A stretch of 64,000 bases of DNA from an uncultured Erythrobacter sp. (GTDB lineage: Bacteria; Pseudomonadota; Alphaproteobacteria; Sphingomonadales; Sphingomonadaceae): assembly GCF_947497915.1 (NCBI RefSeq), contig NZ_CANMIJ010000002.1, positions 682,001 through 746,000 of the forward strand, in the 5' to 3' direction. The notes below the pieces were generated by a model. It saw only the letters and a program-made list of their open reading frames with translations, was not told the DNA's origin and did not search any database. Of the stretch, positions 9,726 to 18,008 are shown in pieces (position 1 is the first letter of the stretch; each line of letters begins with the position of its first letter). The position numbers were made by a program, and so were the translations under genes.

Positions 9726-9986
9726 TCAATCGTCGTCTTTCTTCGAAGACTTCATCATACCGCCGCGCATGCCGCCTTCGACGAAGTTCTGGAACATTTT
9801 CAGCCCCACCTGACCCATTGGCGCGAGAGCTTGAGCAAATTCCTGCATTTGCGCCGGATTGCTCACACCCTTCATCGCTTTGGTGATGTTGTCGACATAG
9901 ACGCTGTTCGCCTCGCTAACATCGGGAAGTCCCATAAAGCTGCGCGCTTCTTCTGGCGTGCAATCGATCTCGATATTGACCTTCAT
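9726..9986 (-). CDS. small conserved protein, DUF6489-like
   Basis: 86 residues beginning MKVNIEIDCTPEEARSFMG. The sequence resembles a small alphaproteobacterial family that I recall as DUF6489; no function is established. It has an amphipathic helical middle, a Met- and Gly-rich stretch near residues 70-78 (GGMRGGMMK) and an acidic tail ending KKDDD, and no signal peptide or membrane segment. It is encoded immediately upstream of mnmE in the same direction, so it is probably cotranscribed. Confidence 0.7.
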   Translation of the reverse strand: MKVNIEIDCTPEEARSFMGLPDVSEANSVYVDNITKAMKGVSNPAQMQEFAQALAPMGQVGLKMFQNFVEGGMRGGMMKSSKKDDD

Positions 9987-10134
9987 CGGTAGTCTCCCTG
10001 TCAGAACGCCTTATGGCGTCGCACCACGCCCCTATGTGCGTTCTGCGTGAGATTGGCAAAACCTCTCAGCAATGGATAGGTCAAACAACGCCTATGGCGT
10101 AGGATTGCTGCAAATTACACGAGTCAGGATTGCA

Positions 10135-10536
10135 ATGGACACCCACACCGCCCTCGCCCGTTGGCATCAAGTGGCAGAAAACGGCAGTAAGCCAAGCGAA
10201 CTTACCGCAATTATGCGCGAAGATGCCGTATTTCACTCCCCGGTGGTGCATACCCCGCAGGAAGGGAGGCCAATTGTCGTTGCCTATCTTTCTGCCGCGT
10301 CACAAACCCTAGGCAATGACAGCTTCCGCTATGTTCGTGAAGTTGTGGGCGGGGATACCGCGGTGTTGGAATTCGTCACTGAAATGGACGGGATCGCCGT
10401 CAACGGGATCGACATGATCGCGTTTGACGAGGACGGAATGATCAAAGATTTCAAAGTTATGGTTCGGCCACTTAAGGCAGTGAACAAAGTGTGGGACATG
10501 ATGGCCGCCGAATTGGAACGCCAAAAAGCCGGGTAA
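10135..10536 (+). CDS. SnoaL/NTF2-like fold protein
   Basis: 133 residues with the NTF2-like pattern: an N-terminal helix with ALARWHQVAENG, then DAVFHSPVVHTPQEGR, then strands VLEFVTEMDGIAVNGIDMIAFDEDGMIKDFKVMVRP. These domains bind small molecules or act as isomerases, and the substrate cannot be read from the sequence. I chose the ATG at 10135, preceded by CAGGA, rather than an upstream in-frame start at 10072 that adds 21 unrelated residues. It is the only gene between 4 and 14 kb on the plus strand and is convergent with the BLUF gene. Confidence 0.8.
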   Translation: MDTHTALARWHQVAENGSKPSELTAIMREDAVFHSPVVHTPQEGRPIVVAYLSAASQTLGNDSFRYVREVVGGDTAVLEFVTEMDGIAVNGIDMIAFDEDGMIKDFKVMVRPLKAVNKVWDMMAAELERQKAG

Positions 10537-10546
10537 TCTCGCTCGC

Positions 10547-10939
10547 CTAGTTCAAAACCGCGAAATTCATGATCATCTTGCGCATTTGTGGATCCAATCC
10601 TTTCGGAAGATCCGCCTCAAGCGCCTCACGCCGGCTTTCAATGCTGTCCGCGATCATCACCCGCTTCATCGCCCAGTCGGGGCAAACACGGTGGCGAACT
10701 TCTTTATGCTCAAGCATCGAAATGCCTGTGTGGCGCGGATCATGGGTGATCCGAAGCATCAAATCGACAAGTTCAGCCTCATCCCCTTCGAGCAATTGCA
10801 AAAAATTGCGACCGTTATAGAGCAATAAGCCTGTGATTTTGCGCGCAGAATTGTTGCGCGCGCTGCTCGCCAGGATCGATTCGATCTCCTCGCGGGACAG
10901 CGTCGGAGCTGTGCTGATATAGAGATATTGGCTTAGCAT
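10547..10939 (-). CDS. BLUF-domain blue-light sensor
   Basis: 130 residues, almost wholly a BLUF domain. YLYISTA near residue 5 supplies the flavin-contacting tyrosine. NNSARKITGLLLYNGRNFLQLLEG supplies the asparagine and glutamine that switch on illumination, and DWAMKR corresponds to the Trp/Met region. It should bind FAD and sense blue light. No output domain is attached, so signalling must go through a partner. The start at 10939 is preceded by TAGGG at suitable spacing; an in-frame GTG 7 codons upstream is possible. It lies downstream of the rho terminator and is probably its own unit. Confidence 0.92.
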   Translation of the reverse strand: MLSQYLYISTAPTLSREEIESILASSARNNSARKITGLLLYNGRNFLQLLEGDEAELVDLMLRITHDPRHTGISMLEHKEVRHRVCPDWAMKRVMIADSIESRREALEADLPKGLDPQMRKMIMNFAVLN

Positions 10940-10986
10940 ATGGAGCGACCCTAGTTTCACGCATGGTTATTGCCAATTGCGCGGTG

Positions 10987-11027
10987 CCAAAAAACAGACC
11001 CGCCCCGCATATTTGCGGCGACGGGTC
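10987..11027 (-). terminator. intrinsic terminator of the rho gene
   Basis: Read on the minus strand, GACCCG (11027-11022) pairs with CGGGTC (11002-10997). Inside is a second 5-bp stem CCGCA and TGCGG around a 4-base loop, and TGTTTTTT follows. The stem starts 20 bases past the rho stop codon. It separates rho from the BLUF gene. Confidence 0.85.
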
Positions 11028-11046
11028 ATGAAATTGCCAAGCAGAA

Positions 11047-12312
11047 TTACTGGTTCATCGTGTCGAAGAAATCTTCGTTGGTCTTGGAATCCTTCATCTT
11101 GTCGAGGAGGAATTCCATCGCGTCGATTGTGCCCATCTGCATGAGAATACGGCGAAGCACCCACATTTTGGAGAGCTTGTCCTTTTCGACCAGCAGTTCT
11201 TCCTTACGAGTGCCGGACTTGCCAACATCCAGAGCCGGGAAGATGCGCTTATCAGCGACCTTGCGATCCAGAACGATTTCCGAGTTACCGGTGCCTTTGA
11301 ATTCTTCAAAGATAACCTCGTCCATACGGCTGCCCGTATCGATCAGAGCGGTTGCGATGATTGAAAGCGAACCGCCCTCTTCAATGTTACGCGCGGCACC
11401 AAAGAAACGCTTTGGACGTTGCAGCGCATTCGCATCGACACCGCCGGTTAGAACCTTGCCGGAGCTTGGGACGACAGTGTTGTAAGCGCGGCCCAGACGA
11501 GTGATCGAATCGAGCAGAATAACAACGTCATTCTTATGCTCGACCAGACGTTTTGCCTTTTCGATCACCATTTCAGCGACTTGAACGTGGCGATTGGCAG
11601 GCTCATCAAAGGTTGAGGAGATAACCTCGCCCTTCACGCTGCGCTGCATGTCGGTGACTTCCTCCGGGCGCTCATCAACCAGCAGAACCAGCAGGAACAC
11701 CTCAGGATGATTGTCAGTGATCGCTTTCGCGATGTTTTGCAGCAGCACTGTTTTACCGGTGCGCGGCGGCGCCACGATCAAGGCACGTTGGCCCTTACCT
11801 TGCGGCGAAATGATGTCGATCACGCGCGCAGATTTGTCTTTCACCGTCGGATCGAGCGTATCGAGCGACAGTTTCTGATCAGGGTAAAGCGGAGTGAGGT
11901 TATCGAAGTTTGTCCGCATGCGAACCTGCGCAGGGTCTTCGAAGTTGACCGTCGTCAGGCCTGTAAGAGCAAAATACCGCTCACCCTCTTTAGGAGCACG
12001 GATTTCGCCTTCGACAGTGTCGCCTGTGCGCAGGCCAAATTTACGGACCTGATTGGGTGACACGTAAATATCATCGGGGCCGGCGAGGTAGCTCGCATCA
12101 GGCGAACGAAGGAAGCCAAAACCATCTTGAAGCACTTCGATAGTGCCGATGCCCATAATCTTTTCTTCGTATTCTTCGTCTTCGGCGAGTTCGCGCAGGA
12201 TGCTGAAGAGCAGATCCTGACGGCGCATGGTCGATGCGCCTTCGACGCCGAGTTCTTCGGCCATCTGAACGAGTTCGGCCGGAGTTTTTTGTTTTAAGTC
12301 TTTAAGATGCAT
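11047..12312 (-). CDS. rho: transcription termination factor Rho
   Basis: 421 residues, the normal length. The N-terminal helical and cold-shock-like RNA-binding domain includes [22 protein letters not shown] (residues about 64-86). The ATPase domain has Walker A APPRTGKT near residues 181-188, [11 protein letters not shown] and the [20 protein letters not shown] segment (R loop region). It is a hexameric RNA helicase that ends transcription. No insertion is present in the N-terminal domain. It is followed by an intrinsic terminator, and its leader (12313-12490) holds a short hairpin. The order rho-hemJ-hemE next to the putative origin is conserved in many Alphaproteobacteria. Confidence 0.97.
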   Translation of the reverse strand: MHLKDLKQKTPAELVQMAEELGVEGASTMRRQDLLFSILRELAEDEEYEEKIMGIGTIEVLQDGFGFLRSPDASYLAGPDDIYVSPNQVRKFGLRTGDTVEGEIRAPKEGERYFALTGLTTVNFEDPAQVRMRTNFDNLTPLYPDQKLSLDTLDPTVKDKSARVIDIISPQGKGQRALIVAPPRTGKTVLLQNIAKAITDNHPEVFLLVLLVDERPEEVTDMQRSVKGEVISSTFDEPANRHVQVAEMVIEKAKRLVEHKNDVVILLDSITRLGRAYNTVVPSSGKVLTGGVDANALQRPKRFFGAARNIEEGGSLSIIATALIDTGSRMDEVIFEEFKGTGNSEIVLDRKVADKRIFPALDVGKSGTRKEELLVEKDKLSKMWVLRRILMQMGTIDAMEFLLDKMKDSKTNEDFFDTMNQ

Positions 12313-12372
12313 TGAAAATTATTTCCAAAATCAGTGATTGGCCGGATCGTCAGTGCCTCTTTTGATCGAGGC

Positions 12373-12388
12373 GCCTTTTGTAAAAGGC
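12373..12388. promoter_or_regulatory. short hairpin in the rho leader
   Basis: GCCTTTTGTAAAAGGC is a perfect inverted repeat in the 178-bp region upstream of rho and downstream of hemJ. On the minus strand it lies about 60 bases before the rho start. rho is autoregulated through its leader in E. coli; whether this hairpin has any such role here is a guess. The rest of the gap shows nothing clear. Confidence 0.25.
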
Positions 12389-12490
12389 TGGGCTTGGAGA
12401 AAGCAGACGGGACCGAGCGGATTTGCGCGGTCAGAACCGGTTGAGAGCTGCAAATTAGAGGCCACGCGTCGCGCGGTCAATCGGCATTTA

Positions 12491-12937
12491 TCAAAACGGC
12501 TTAAGATAAACGAGCGCAACGATCAGAACGAGCAGCAAACCGGGCACTTCGCCGATCATGCGCAGGCTCTTTTCGGTCAAAGGCCGCTCTCCGCGAGCCA
12601 TTTTCTTCGTCTGCGCAACGAGCCAACCATGATAACCGGTCAAACCGAGCACAAGCGCCAGTTTGGCATGCAGCCACCCTTGCGAAAACGCGCCAATCCC
12701 AATTGCGATTGATATGCCCATGATCCAAACGATGATCATGCTCGGCGTCAGGATAATTTTGCGCAGTTTGCCCATCCGCTCGGCCCATTTCGCCTCACCA
12801 GCAGAGCCGGGCTCATGATCGAGCATGTAAATGCACTGACGCGGCAGCATAAACAGCCCCGCAAGCCAGAACACCATGAAGATCACATGCCCAATTTTGA
12901 GCCATGGATAGATCGAGAGAAGAAAATCCTGCATCAA
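12491..12937 (-). CDS. hemJ: protoporphyrinogen IX oxidase HemJ
   Basis: 148 residues, a four-helix membrane protein of the HemJ/CopD-like family. Hydrophobic segments lie near residues 15-33 (IGHVIFMVFWLAGLFML), 60-84 (IILTPSMIIVWIMGISIAIG), 88-110 and 128-146. Conserved features are the His in KIGHVIFM, the RQCIYM segment after helix 1, and the WLHAKLALVLGLTGYHG stretch with its heme-ligand-type histidine. It oxidises protoporphyrinogen IX to protoporphyrin IX in the inner membrane. It is encoded directly downstream of hemE (6 bp), consistent with heme synthesis. Confidence 0.93.
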   Translation of the reverse strand: MMQDFLLSIYPWLKIGHVIFMVFWLAGLFMLPRQCIYMLDHEPGSAGEAKWAERMGKLRKIILTPSMIIVWIMGISIAIGIGAFSQGWLHAKLALVLGLTGYHGWLVAQTKKMARGERPLTEKSLRMIGEVPGLLLVLIVALVYLKPF

Positions 12938-12943
12938 ATCGCC

Positions 12944-13963
12944 TTAACTGCCGCGCAGAGCCTCTAGTAACTCTTCAACATGTTCAATCGGCGTAAACTG
13001 CCCGATCCCGTGACCCAGATTGAAGACATGCGGACGATCTTCGAACGCTTCGATTATCGTATGCACCCGTTTTTTGACCTCGGGACCGCCAGCTTCGAGC
13101 AAAAGCGGGTCAAAGTTGCCCTGAACAGGCATTCCCTCAGGCAAACTGGCATGCGCCCAGGCCGGATCGAGGGTTTCATCTAGCCCAACCGCATCGACAC
13201 CGGTTTCGCGCGCATAGGCTGGCAATTTGGCCCCTGCACCTTTTGGAAAGCCGATTACCGGCGTGTCAGGGTGCGATTGCTTGATCGCAGCGGTGATTTT
13301 CGCATTAGGAGCAATAACCCAGCGTTCAAATTCATCGGGGGCAAGACTTCCTGCCCAGCTATCAAACAGCTGAACCGCCTCAGCGCCGGCATCAATCTGT
13401 CCGCGAAGATACTCAATCGAGACGTCAGAGATAGCATCGCAGATTGCCTGCATACGGGCAGGATCGCGGTAAGCCATCAAACGCGCAGGTTCCTGATTCT
13501 TGGAACCATGGCCTGCGATCATATAGGTCGCGACCGTCCAAGGAGACCCCGCAAAGCCCAGCATCGTCACCTGATCTGAGATTTGCTGGCGGGTTAGGCG
13601 AACCGTTTCATAGACCGGGTCGAAACGCTCTTTCGCTTCGGTGAAATCTGACAGGTCAACATCGCGCAAAGTCGGGCTCAAATGCGGCCCTTCCCCTGCG
13701 AGGAATTCCAGACCCTGCCCCATTGCATGCGGGACGATCAGAATATCCGAAAACAGGATCGCGCCATCAAATCCAAAACGCCGGATCGGCTGCACAGTCA
13801 CCTCGGCAGCAGCTTCGCTATCGTAGACAAGCTCTAGAAAGCCGCCCTTCTCTGCCCGCAATTCGCGATATTCTGGAAGGTACCGACCGGCCTGACGCAT
13901 GAGCCAGACTGGCGCTATTTCTTGTTTCGAACCTTTGAGTGTTTCGAGCAATGGGCCCGGCAT
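12944..13963 (-). CDS. hemE: uroporphyrinogen decarboxylase
   Basis: 339 residues, typical length. The N-terminal WLMRQAGRYLPEYRE signature supplies the substrate-binding arginines, DAAILFSDIL-like GAILFSDILI contains the catalytic Asp, and GFAGSPWTVATYMI is present. The enzyme removes four acetate carboxyls from uroporphyrinogen III to give coproporphyrinogen III. AGAGGA lies 7 bases before the ATG. Its upstream gap (13964-14290) is the proposed replication origin; in Caulobacter the hemE promoter overlaps the origin in the same way. Confidence 0.97.
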   Translation of the reverse strand: MPGPLLETLKGSKQEIAPVWLMRQAGRYLPEYRELRAEKGGFLELVYDSEAAAEVTVQPIRRFGFDGAILFSDILIVPHAMGQGLEFLAGEGPHLSPTLRDVDLSDFTEAKERFDPVYETVRLTRQQISDQVTMLGFAGSPWTVATYMIAGHGSKNQEPARLMAYRDPARMQAICDAISDVSIEYLRGQIDAGAEAVQLFDSWAGSLAPDEFERWVIAPNAKITAAIKQSHPDTPVIGFPKGAGAKLPAYARETGVDAVGLDETLDPAWAHASLPEGMPVQGNFDPLLLEAGGPEVKKRVHTIIEAFEDRPHVFNLGHGIGQFTPIEHVEELLEALRGS

Positions 13964-14290
13964 AAGAGTTCCTCTAATCTAATATAATATTTATATAAAA
14001 GGATGATGTGTCTGTTGGCCCTGTGGAAAGCGGGAATCACCAGTAACTGCCCGATTTCTCCCGCTGTGAATACCCCTATGTGGCCATGCGACTCTACACA
14101 TTTGTGTGGTCAAGCCCAATCTATCCACGCTGTCCCCAGCCTGTTCAAAAACGCTATCCCGTGTTGGCAACTACCCCGTACAAATCCCTAACACCGAGGA
14201 TGAAATTTCTTCACCTGCTTGTCGACGGTTCTTTGCCGTGGTTTATGCCCCTGTATATCCACAAGCCCGAGATCACCCAGCGATAGCCTT
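13964..14290. other. oriC: candidate chromosomal replication origin (oriC) between hemE and ppsR
   Basis: The only gap longer than 300 bases in the window. It holds a 21-bp A/T-only run at 13980-14000, a candidate unwinding element. DnaA-box-like 9-mers compared with TTATNCACA, either strand: 8 of 9 at 14065-14073 (minus) and 14255-14263 (plus); 7 of 9 at 14022-14030 (minus), 14092-14100 (plus) and 14121-14129 (plus). Genes point away on both sides. The hemE-DUF299 location is that of the Caulobacter and Rickettsia origins, and parAB with parS lies 6-10 kb away. No perfect DnaA box and no TTAA-N7-TTAA CtrA site is seen. The hemE promoter must also lie here. Confidence 0.7.
13980..14000. other. 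A/T-only run, candidate DNA unwinding element
   Basis: 21 consecutive A/T bases in an otherwise GC-rich region, 17 bases upstream of the hemE start codon. It includes TATAAT- and TATATT-like hexamers on the minus strand, so it may double as the hemE -10 region. Confidence 0.55.
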
Positions 14291-15136
14291 ATGAACCGAC
14301 TGAACCTGCATCTTGTCTCGGATTCCACCGGCGAAACGCTGGAGATGATCGCCAAAGCCGCGCTCGCGCAGTTTGATGATCCCGATGTGAGCCGCCATTT
14401 CTGGCCTATGGTGCGGTCACGTCAACATCTTGATCGGATTGTCCCCGATCTTGCCGACAATCCGGGCCTTGTTCTGTTTACCCTGGTGAATCCGGACACG
14501 CGTGAGCGGCTCGAAGAACATTGCCGCCATCTTGGCCTGCCCGCTGTGCCGGTGCTGGATCAGGTAACTGCCGCGCTGGAATCACAGCTCGGCCAGGAGG
14601 CGCATGGCCGCCCGGGCCGCCAGCACTTGATGGATGACGATTATTTCAAGCGTGTGGATGCGATCCAATTCACGATCGCCCATGATGACGGGATTGGACA
14701 CGAAAACTGGGAAGAGGCGGACATTGTTCTTGCCGGAGTATCGCGCAGCTCCAAAACGCCGACCAGCATTTACCTCGCCAATCGCGGGTATAAGACGGCC
14801 AACATTCCGTTGGTGGTCGAGAGCCCGCCGCCAAAATCCCTGTTTCAGTTGCGGCACCCCCTCGTTGTCGGCCTAACCACCGCGTCAGAACGGCTGGTGC
14901 AGATCCGGCGAAACCGGCTTTTGTCGCTGAATGAAGGGACCGAAACGTCCTATGTCGATGATGAGCGGGTTAAAGCCGAGCTGCAATTTGCGCGCCGGAT
15001 GTTCGCGGATAATGGCTGGCCGGTGATCGATGTGACACGCCGATCAATCGAGGAAAGCGCGGCGGCGATTATCCGGCTGGTGCAAGAGCGAAAGCGCAAG
15101 GATGGGCAGGTCGATGGAGTGTCGAAACCGATATGA
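14291..15136 (+). CDS. ppsR: pyruvate, phosphate dikinase/PEP synthetase regulatory protein (DUF299)
   Basis: 281 residues. It begins with NLHLVSDSTGETLEMIAKA, the family N-terminus. The P-loop-like GVSRSSKTPTSIYLANRGYKTANIPLV region near residue 150 is the kinase/phosphorylase nucleotide-binding site. The family reversibly phosphorylates a threonine of PPDK or PEP synthetase using ADP, controlling the pyruvate-PEP switch. The start at 14291 matches the family; an upstream in-frame start at 14219 would run into the origin region. Its stop overlaps the maf start (ATGA). It is the first gene of a tightly packed ppsR-maf-aroE-coaE operon. Confidence 0.94.
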   Translation: MNRLNLHLVSDSTGETLEMIAKAALAQFDDPDVSRHFWPMVRSRQHLDRIVPDLADNPGLVLFTLVNPDTRERLEEHCRHLGLPAVPVLDQVTAALESQLGQEAHGRPGRQHLMDDDYFKRVDAIQFTIAHDDGIGHENWEEADIVLAGVSRSSKTPTSIYLANRGYKTANIPLVVESPPPKSLFQLRHPLVVGLTTASERLVQIRRNRLLSLNEGTETSYVDDERVKAELQFARRMFADNGWPVIDVTRRSIEESAAAIIRLVQERKRKDGQVDGVSKPI

Positions 15137-15735
15137 GTGACGGCCGCCCTCCTCTGATCCTAGCCTCGAAATCAGCATCACGCCGCGCAATGCTCGATGC
15201 GGCCGGCGTTTCCTATGACGCTATTCCTGCCGACGTCGATGAACGCGCAATCGAAGCGGAGCTTTCCGGCGCGGCACCTGCTGAAATCGCCGAAGCGCTT
15301 GCCGTTGCGAAAGCGGCGGCTCTTGCTCCATCGCATCCCGGCGCATTGGTGCTTGGCAGCGATTCCCTCGTCGTTGCGGGCGGAAAGCGTTTCGACAAAC
15401 CGACATCGCGCGAAAATGCGGCGGAGCATCTGCGCTTCTTCTCCGGGAAAGTGATCGAATTGCACAGTGCGGCGGCCATTGTCCGCGATGACACGTGCGA
15501 ATGGAGTCATACGGACCTCGCGCAGCTCACCGTACGCGATTTATCGGACGAGTTTATCGAACATTACCTGACGCAGGAATGGCCAGAAGTCAGCCACACA
15601 GTCGGCGTTTTCCGCATAGAGGCGATGGGTGTGCAATTGTTTGAAGCGATCAGAGGTGATCAATTCACGGTGTTGGGCATGCCGCTTTTGCCCGTTCTTG
15701 GCGCGCTGCGGGAACATGGTGTCTTGCAGGCATGA
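15133..15735 (+). CDS. maf: Maf family nucleotide pyrophosphatase
   Basis: 200 residues. The N-terminal LILASKSASRRAMLDAAG is the Maf signature (S-x-S-x-RR), and VLGSDSLVVAGGKRFDKP contains the conserved Asp and Lys. Maf proteins hydrolyse noncanonical or canonical nucleotides such as dTTP, UTP or m7GTP to monophosphates; the exact substrate class is not certain from motif reading. It overlaps its neighbours on both sides by 4 bases (ATGA), so it is translationally coupled to ppsR and aroE. Confidence 0.93.
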   Translation: MSDGRPPLILASKSASRRAMLDAAGVSYDAIPADVDERAIEAELSGAAPAEIAEALAVAKAAALAPSHPGALVLGSDSLVVAGGKRFDKPTSRENAAEHLRFFSGKVIELHSAAAIVRDDTCEWSHTDLAQLTVRDLSDEFIEHYLTQEWPEVSHTVGVFRIEAMGVQLFEAIRGDQFTVLGMPLLPVLGALREHGVLQA

Positions 15736-16589
15736 CGACTCCTTATGCGCATGTCATCGGCGATCCTATTGCCCAGTCGAAATCGCCGCTCATCCATGGT
15801 TTTTGGCTTGAGAAGCTGGGCATCGCAGGGCGTTACAAATCGCGCCATGTCGAGGCCGATGGCCTGCGCGAATATCTAGGCAAATACCGCGAAGATGGCA
15901 GCTGGATCGGCTGCAACGTCACAATGCCGCATAAACAAAGCATTATTCGCGAGATTGATGCGCTGGATCCGGTCGCAGAAAAACTCGGCGCGGTGAACAC
16001 TGTGGTTCGGCACGAAAACGGCGTGCTTAAGGGCTTCAACACGGATGCCGCGGGTTTTGTTGAACCGCTGCTTCCATTCCTTGAAACGGATCACTTGTTT
16101 CGCATGGCACGCATTATCGGCACAGGCGGTGCAGCGCGGGCGATTATCGCAACGCTGGCGGATCATGGATTCACATTGGTGGTGGCTGGACGCAATCCCA
16201 GTAAAGCGCGCGCGCTGCTCGATGAATTGGCGCCGCGCGGGGAGCATCATGCAATCGATATCACTCATTTTGCAGAGCCGACCGATTTTCCGTTTGATGA
16301 CCGTGACAGGTGCTTTGATCTGGTGGTGAATGCCTCCCCCCTCGGGATGGAGGGGAATCCGCCGCTCGCTTTTGATTGGAGCCACGCCCCGCCGGGCAGT
16401 ATCGCCTATGATATCGTGACGAACCCGATCGAAACCCCATTTTTGAAAGCGGCGCGTGAGGCTGGTCATCCTACGATAAACGGCTTTGCAATGCTGATCG
16501 GTCAGGCAGCGGCGGCGTTTGAGAAATTCTTTGGCGCCGCGCCCCCCCGCGAATTTGACGGCGAATTGCAGGAGCTGCTCGCAAAATGA
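15732..16589 (+). CDS. aroE: shikimate 5-dehydrogenase
   Basis: 285 residues. IGDPIAQSKSPLIHGFW near the start is the shikimate-binding segment (SxS). NVTMPHKQSI carries the catalytic lysine, GAVNTVV and NTDAAGFVE follow, and IIGTGGAARAIIATL is the NADP-binding loop. The C-terminal NGFAMLIGQAAAAFE is also conserved. It reduces 3-dehydroshikimate to shikimate in aromatic amino acid synthesis. Both ends overlap neighbours by 4 bases. Confidence 0.96.
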   Translation: MTTPYAHVIGDPIAQSKSPLIHGFWLEKLGIAGRYKSRHVEADGLREYLGKYREDGSWIGCNVTMPHKQSIIREIDALDPVAEKLGAVNTVVRHENGVLKGFNTDAAGFVEPLLPFLETDHLFRMARIIGTGGAARAIIATLADHGFTLVVAGRNPSKARALLDELAPRGEHHAIDITHFAEPTDFPFDDRDRCFDLVVNASPLGMEGNPPLAFDWSHAPPGSIAYDIVTNPIETPFLKAAREAGHPTINGFAMLIGQAAAAFEKFFGAAPPREFDGELQELLAK

Positions 16590-17185
16590 CAAAACCTGTG
16601 ATCATCGGCCTCACCGGTTCAATCGCGATGGGAAAATCCACCGTCGCGGCGATGTTTGAAGATGCCGGAATTCCCGTTTTTGATGCCGATGCAGCGGTGC
16701 GCATCATGCAAGGGCCAGATGGTGAGTTAATTCCTGCCATCGAGGAGGCCTTCCCCGGCTCAACCGGCCCCGAAGGCGTGAACCGTGATGCTCTGGGTAA
16801 GCTGGTTTTCGGCGATAAAGAGGCGCTCGCCCGGTTGGAGGCGATTGTTCATCCGGCTGTGGGTCTCAAACGAATGCAATTTCTTGGTGAGAACACGGAC
16901 GCGCCCGTCATCTTGTTCGATATCCCGCTGTTATTCGAAGGTGGCGGCAACGAATCAGTGGATGTTGTGGTCGTTGTGTCCGCTCCGGCTGAGGCACAGC
17001 GAGAGCGTGTTTTGGCGCGGCCAGGCATGACCGAAGATAAGTTCGAGCATATCTTGTCCCTCCAAACACCCGATGCCGAAAAGCGCAGCCGCGCTGATTT
17101 TGTGATCAACACGGGCACGCCGCTGGAAGAGACGCGGCAGCAAGTCGGCGCGGTTATCAAAAAGATCGCGGCGAGACGGGTTTAA
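16586..17185 (+). CDS. coaE: dephospho-CoA kinase
   Basis: 199 residues. P-loop GLTGSIAMGKSTVAAMF lies at residues about 8-24, FDADAAVR holds the catalytic Asp, and VILFDIPLLFEGGGN is the lid-adjacent signature of CoaE. It performs the last step of coenzyme A synthesis by phosphorylating the 3' hydroxyl of dephospho-CoA. Its start overlaps the aroE stop. Placement between aroE and dnaQ is usual in Sphingomonadales. Confidence 0.96.
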   Translation: MTKPVIIGLTGSIAMGKSTVAAMFEDAGIPVFDADAAVRIMQGPDGELIPAIEEAFPGSTGPEGVNRDALGKLVFGDKEALARLEAIVHPAVGLKRMQFLGENTDAPVILFDIPLLFEGGGNESVDVVVVVSAPAEAQRERVLARPGMTEDKFEHILSLQTPDAEKRSRADFVINTGTPLEETRQQVGAVIKKIAARRV

Positions 17186-17247
17186 GGCCCGCTCTGGAGT
17201 CATCAGACCCCTTGCGCTTCGCCTGACTTGGGTGAATAACACTTCCA

Positions 17248-17955
17248 ATGCGTGAGATTATTTTCGACACCGAAACGACCGGACTAGACCCCAAAACAGG
17301 GGACCGGATGGTCGAAATCGGGTGTCTTGAAATGGTCGACCGGGTCGAAACCGGAAACACCTATCACGCTTATTACAATCCTCAGCGCGACATGCCCTCC
17401 GCCGCAGAAGCGGTGCATGGCCTTTCGATCTCGTTTTTGGAAACAAAGCCCAAATTCGCCGAAACGGCTGATGAGCTGCTCGAATTTTTGGGCGATGCGC
17501 CGCTGGTTGCGCATAATGCCGGCTTTGACTTTGGCTTCCTGAATTCGGAACTTGAGAAGATCGGGAAAGAACCGATTTCACTCGACCGGATGATTGATAC
17601 TGTCGCAATCGCGCGAAAACGGCATCCGGGCGCGAAATTGTCGCTCGACGCGCTGTGCACACGGTATGGCATTGATCGCAGTCACCGCGTTAAACACGGG
17701 GCGCTGCTCGATGCCGAACTGCTCGCACAGGTCTATATCGAACTGCGCGGTGGTCGGCAGATCGGACTTGAGCTTGCCGCTGATGCGGCGGCGGACGAGA
17801 CACAAGCGGACAGTTCAGGCTTTGCGACACCCGCATTGCCAAAGAAACCGGACAAACCGCGCCGCAAACCGCGTGTTCACGCGCCCTCGCCTGAGGAATT
17901 GGCGCGGCATCAGGAATTTGTAGCTGGGATCAAGGACGCGATCTGGGCTCGTTGA
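17248..17955 (+). CDS. dnaQ: DNA polymerase III epsilon subunit, 3'-5' proofreading exonuclease
   Basis: 235 residues. DEDDh exonuclease motifs are complete: DTETTGLD at residues 6-13 (Asp, Glu), HNAGFDFGF (Asp) and HGALLDAELLAQVY (His and Asp). The C-terminal 60 residues are Pro-, Lys- and Arg-rich and presumably form the flexible tail that reaches the alpha subunit. It proofreads newly copied DNA. A 62-bp gap separates it from coaE, so it may have its own promoter. Its stop lies 53 bp before hpf. Confidence 0.95.
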   Translation: MREIIFDTETTGLDPKTGDRMVEIGCLEMVDRVETGNTYHAYYNPQRDMPSAAEAVHGLSISFLETKPKFAETADELLEFLGDAPLVAHNAGFDFGFLNSELEKIGKEPISLDRMIDTVAIARKRHPGAKLSLDALCTRYGIDRSHRVKHGALLDAELLAQVYIELRGGRQIGLELAADAAADETQADSSGFATPALPKKPDKPRRKPRVHAPSPEELARHQEFVAGIKDAIWAR

Positions 17956-18008
17956 TCGGATTTCGGTCAACAATAGAGGCGTTTAACAATAGAGGAGACG
18001 GGGCGACG

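Noticed and set aside
13964..14290. A short open frame starting at 14219 upstream of ppsR as the true start
   Set aside because: The added residues are rich in Cys and Ser, unlike DUF299, and lie in the origin-like gap; the family begins at 14291.
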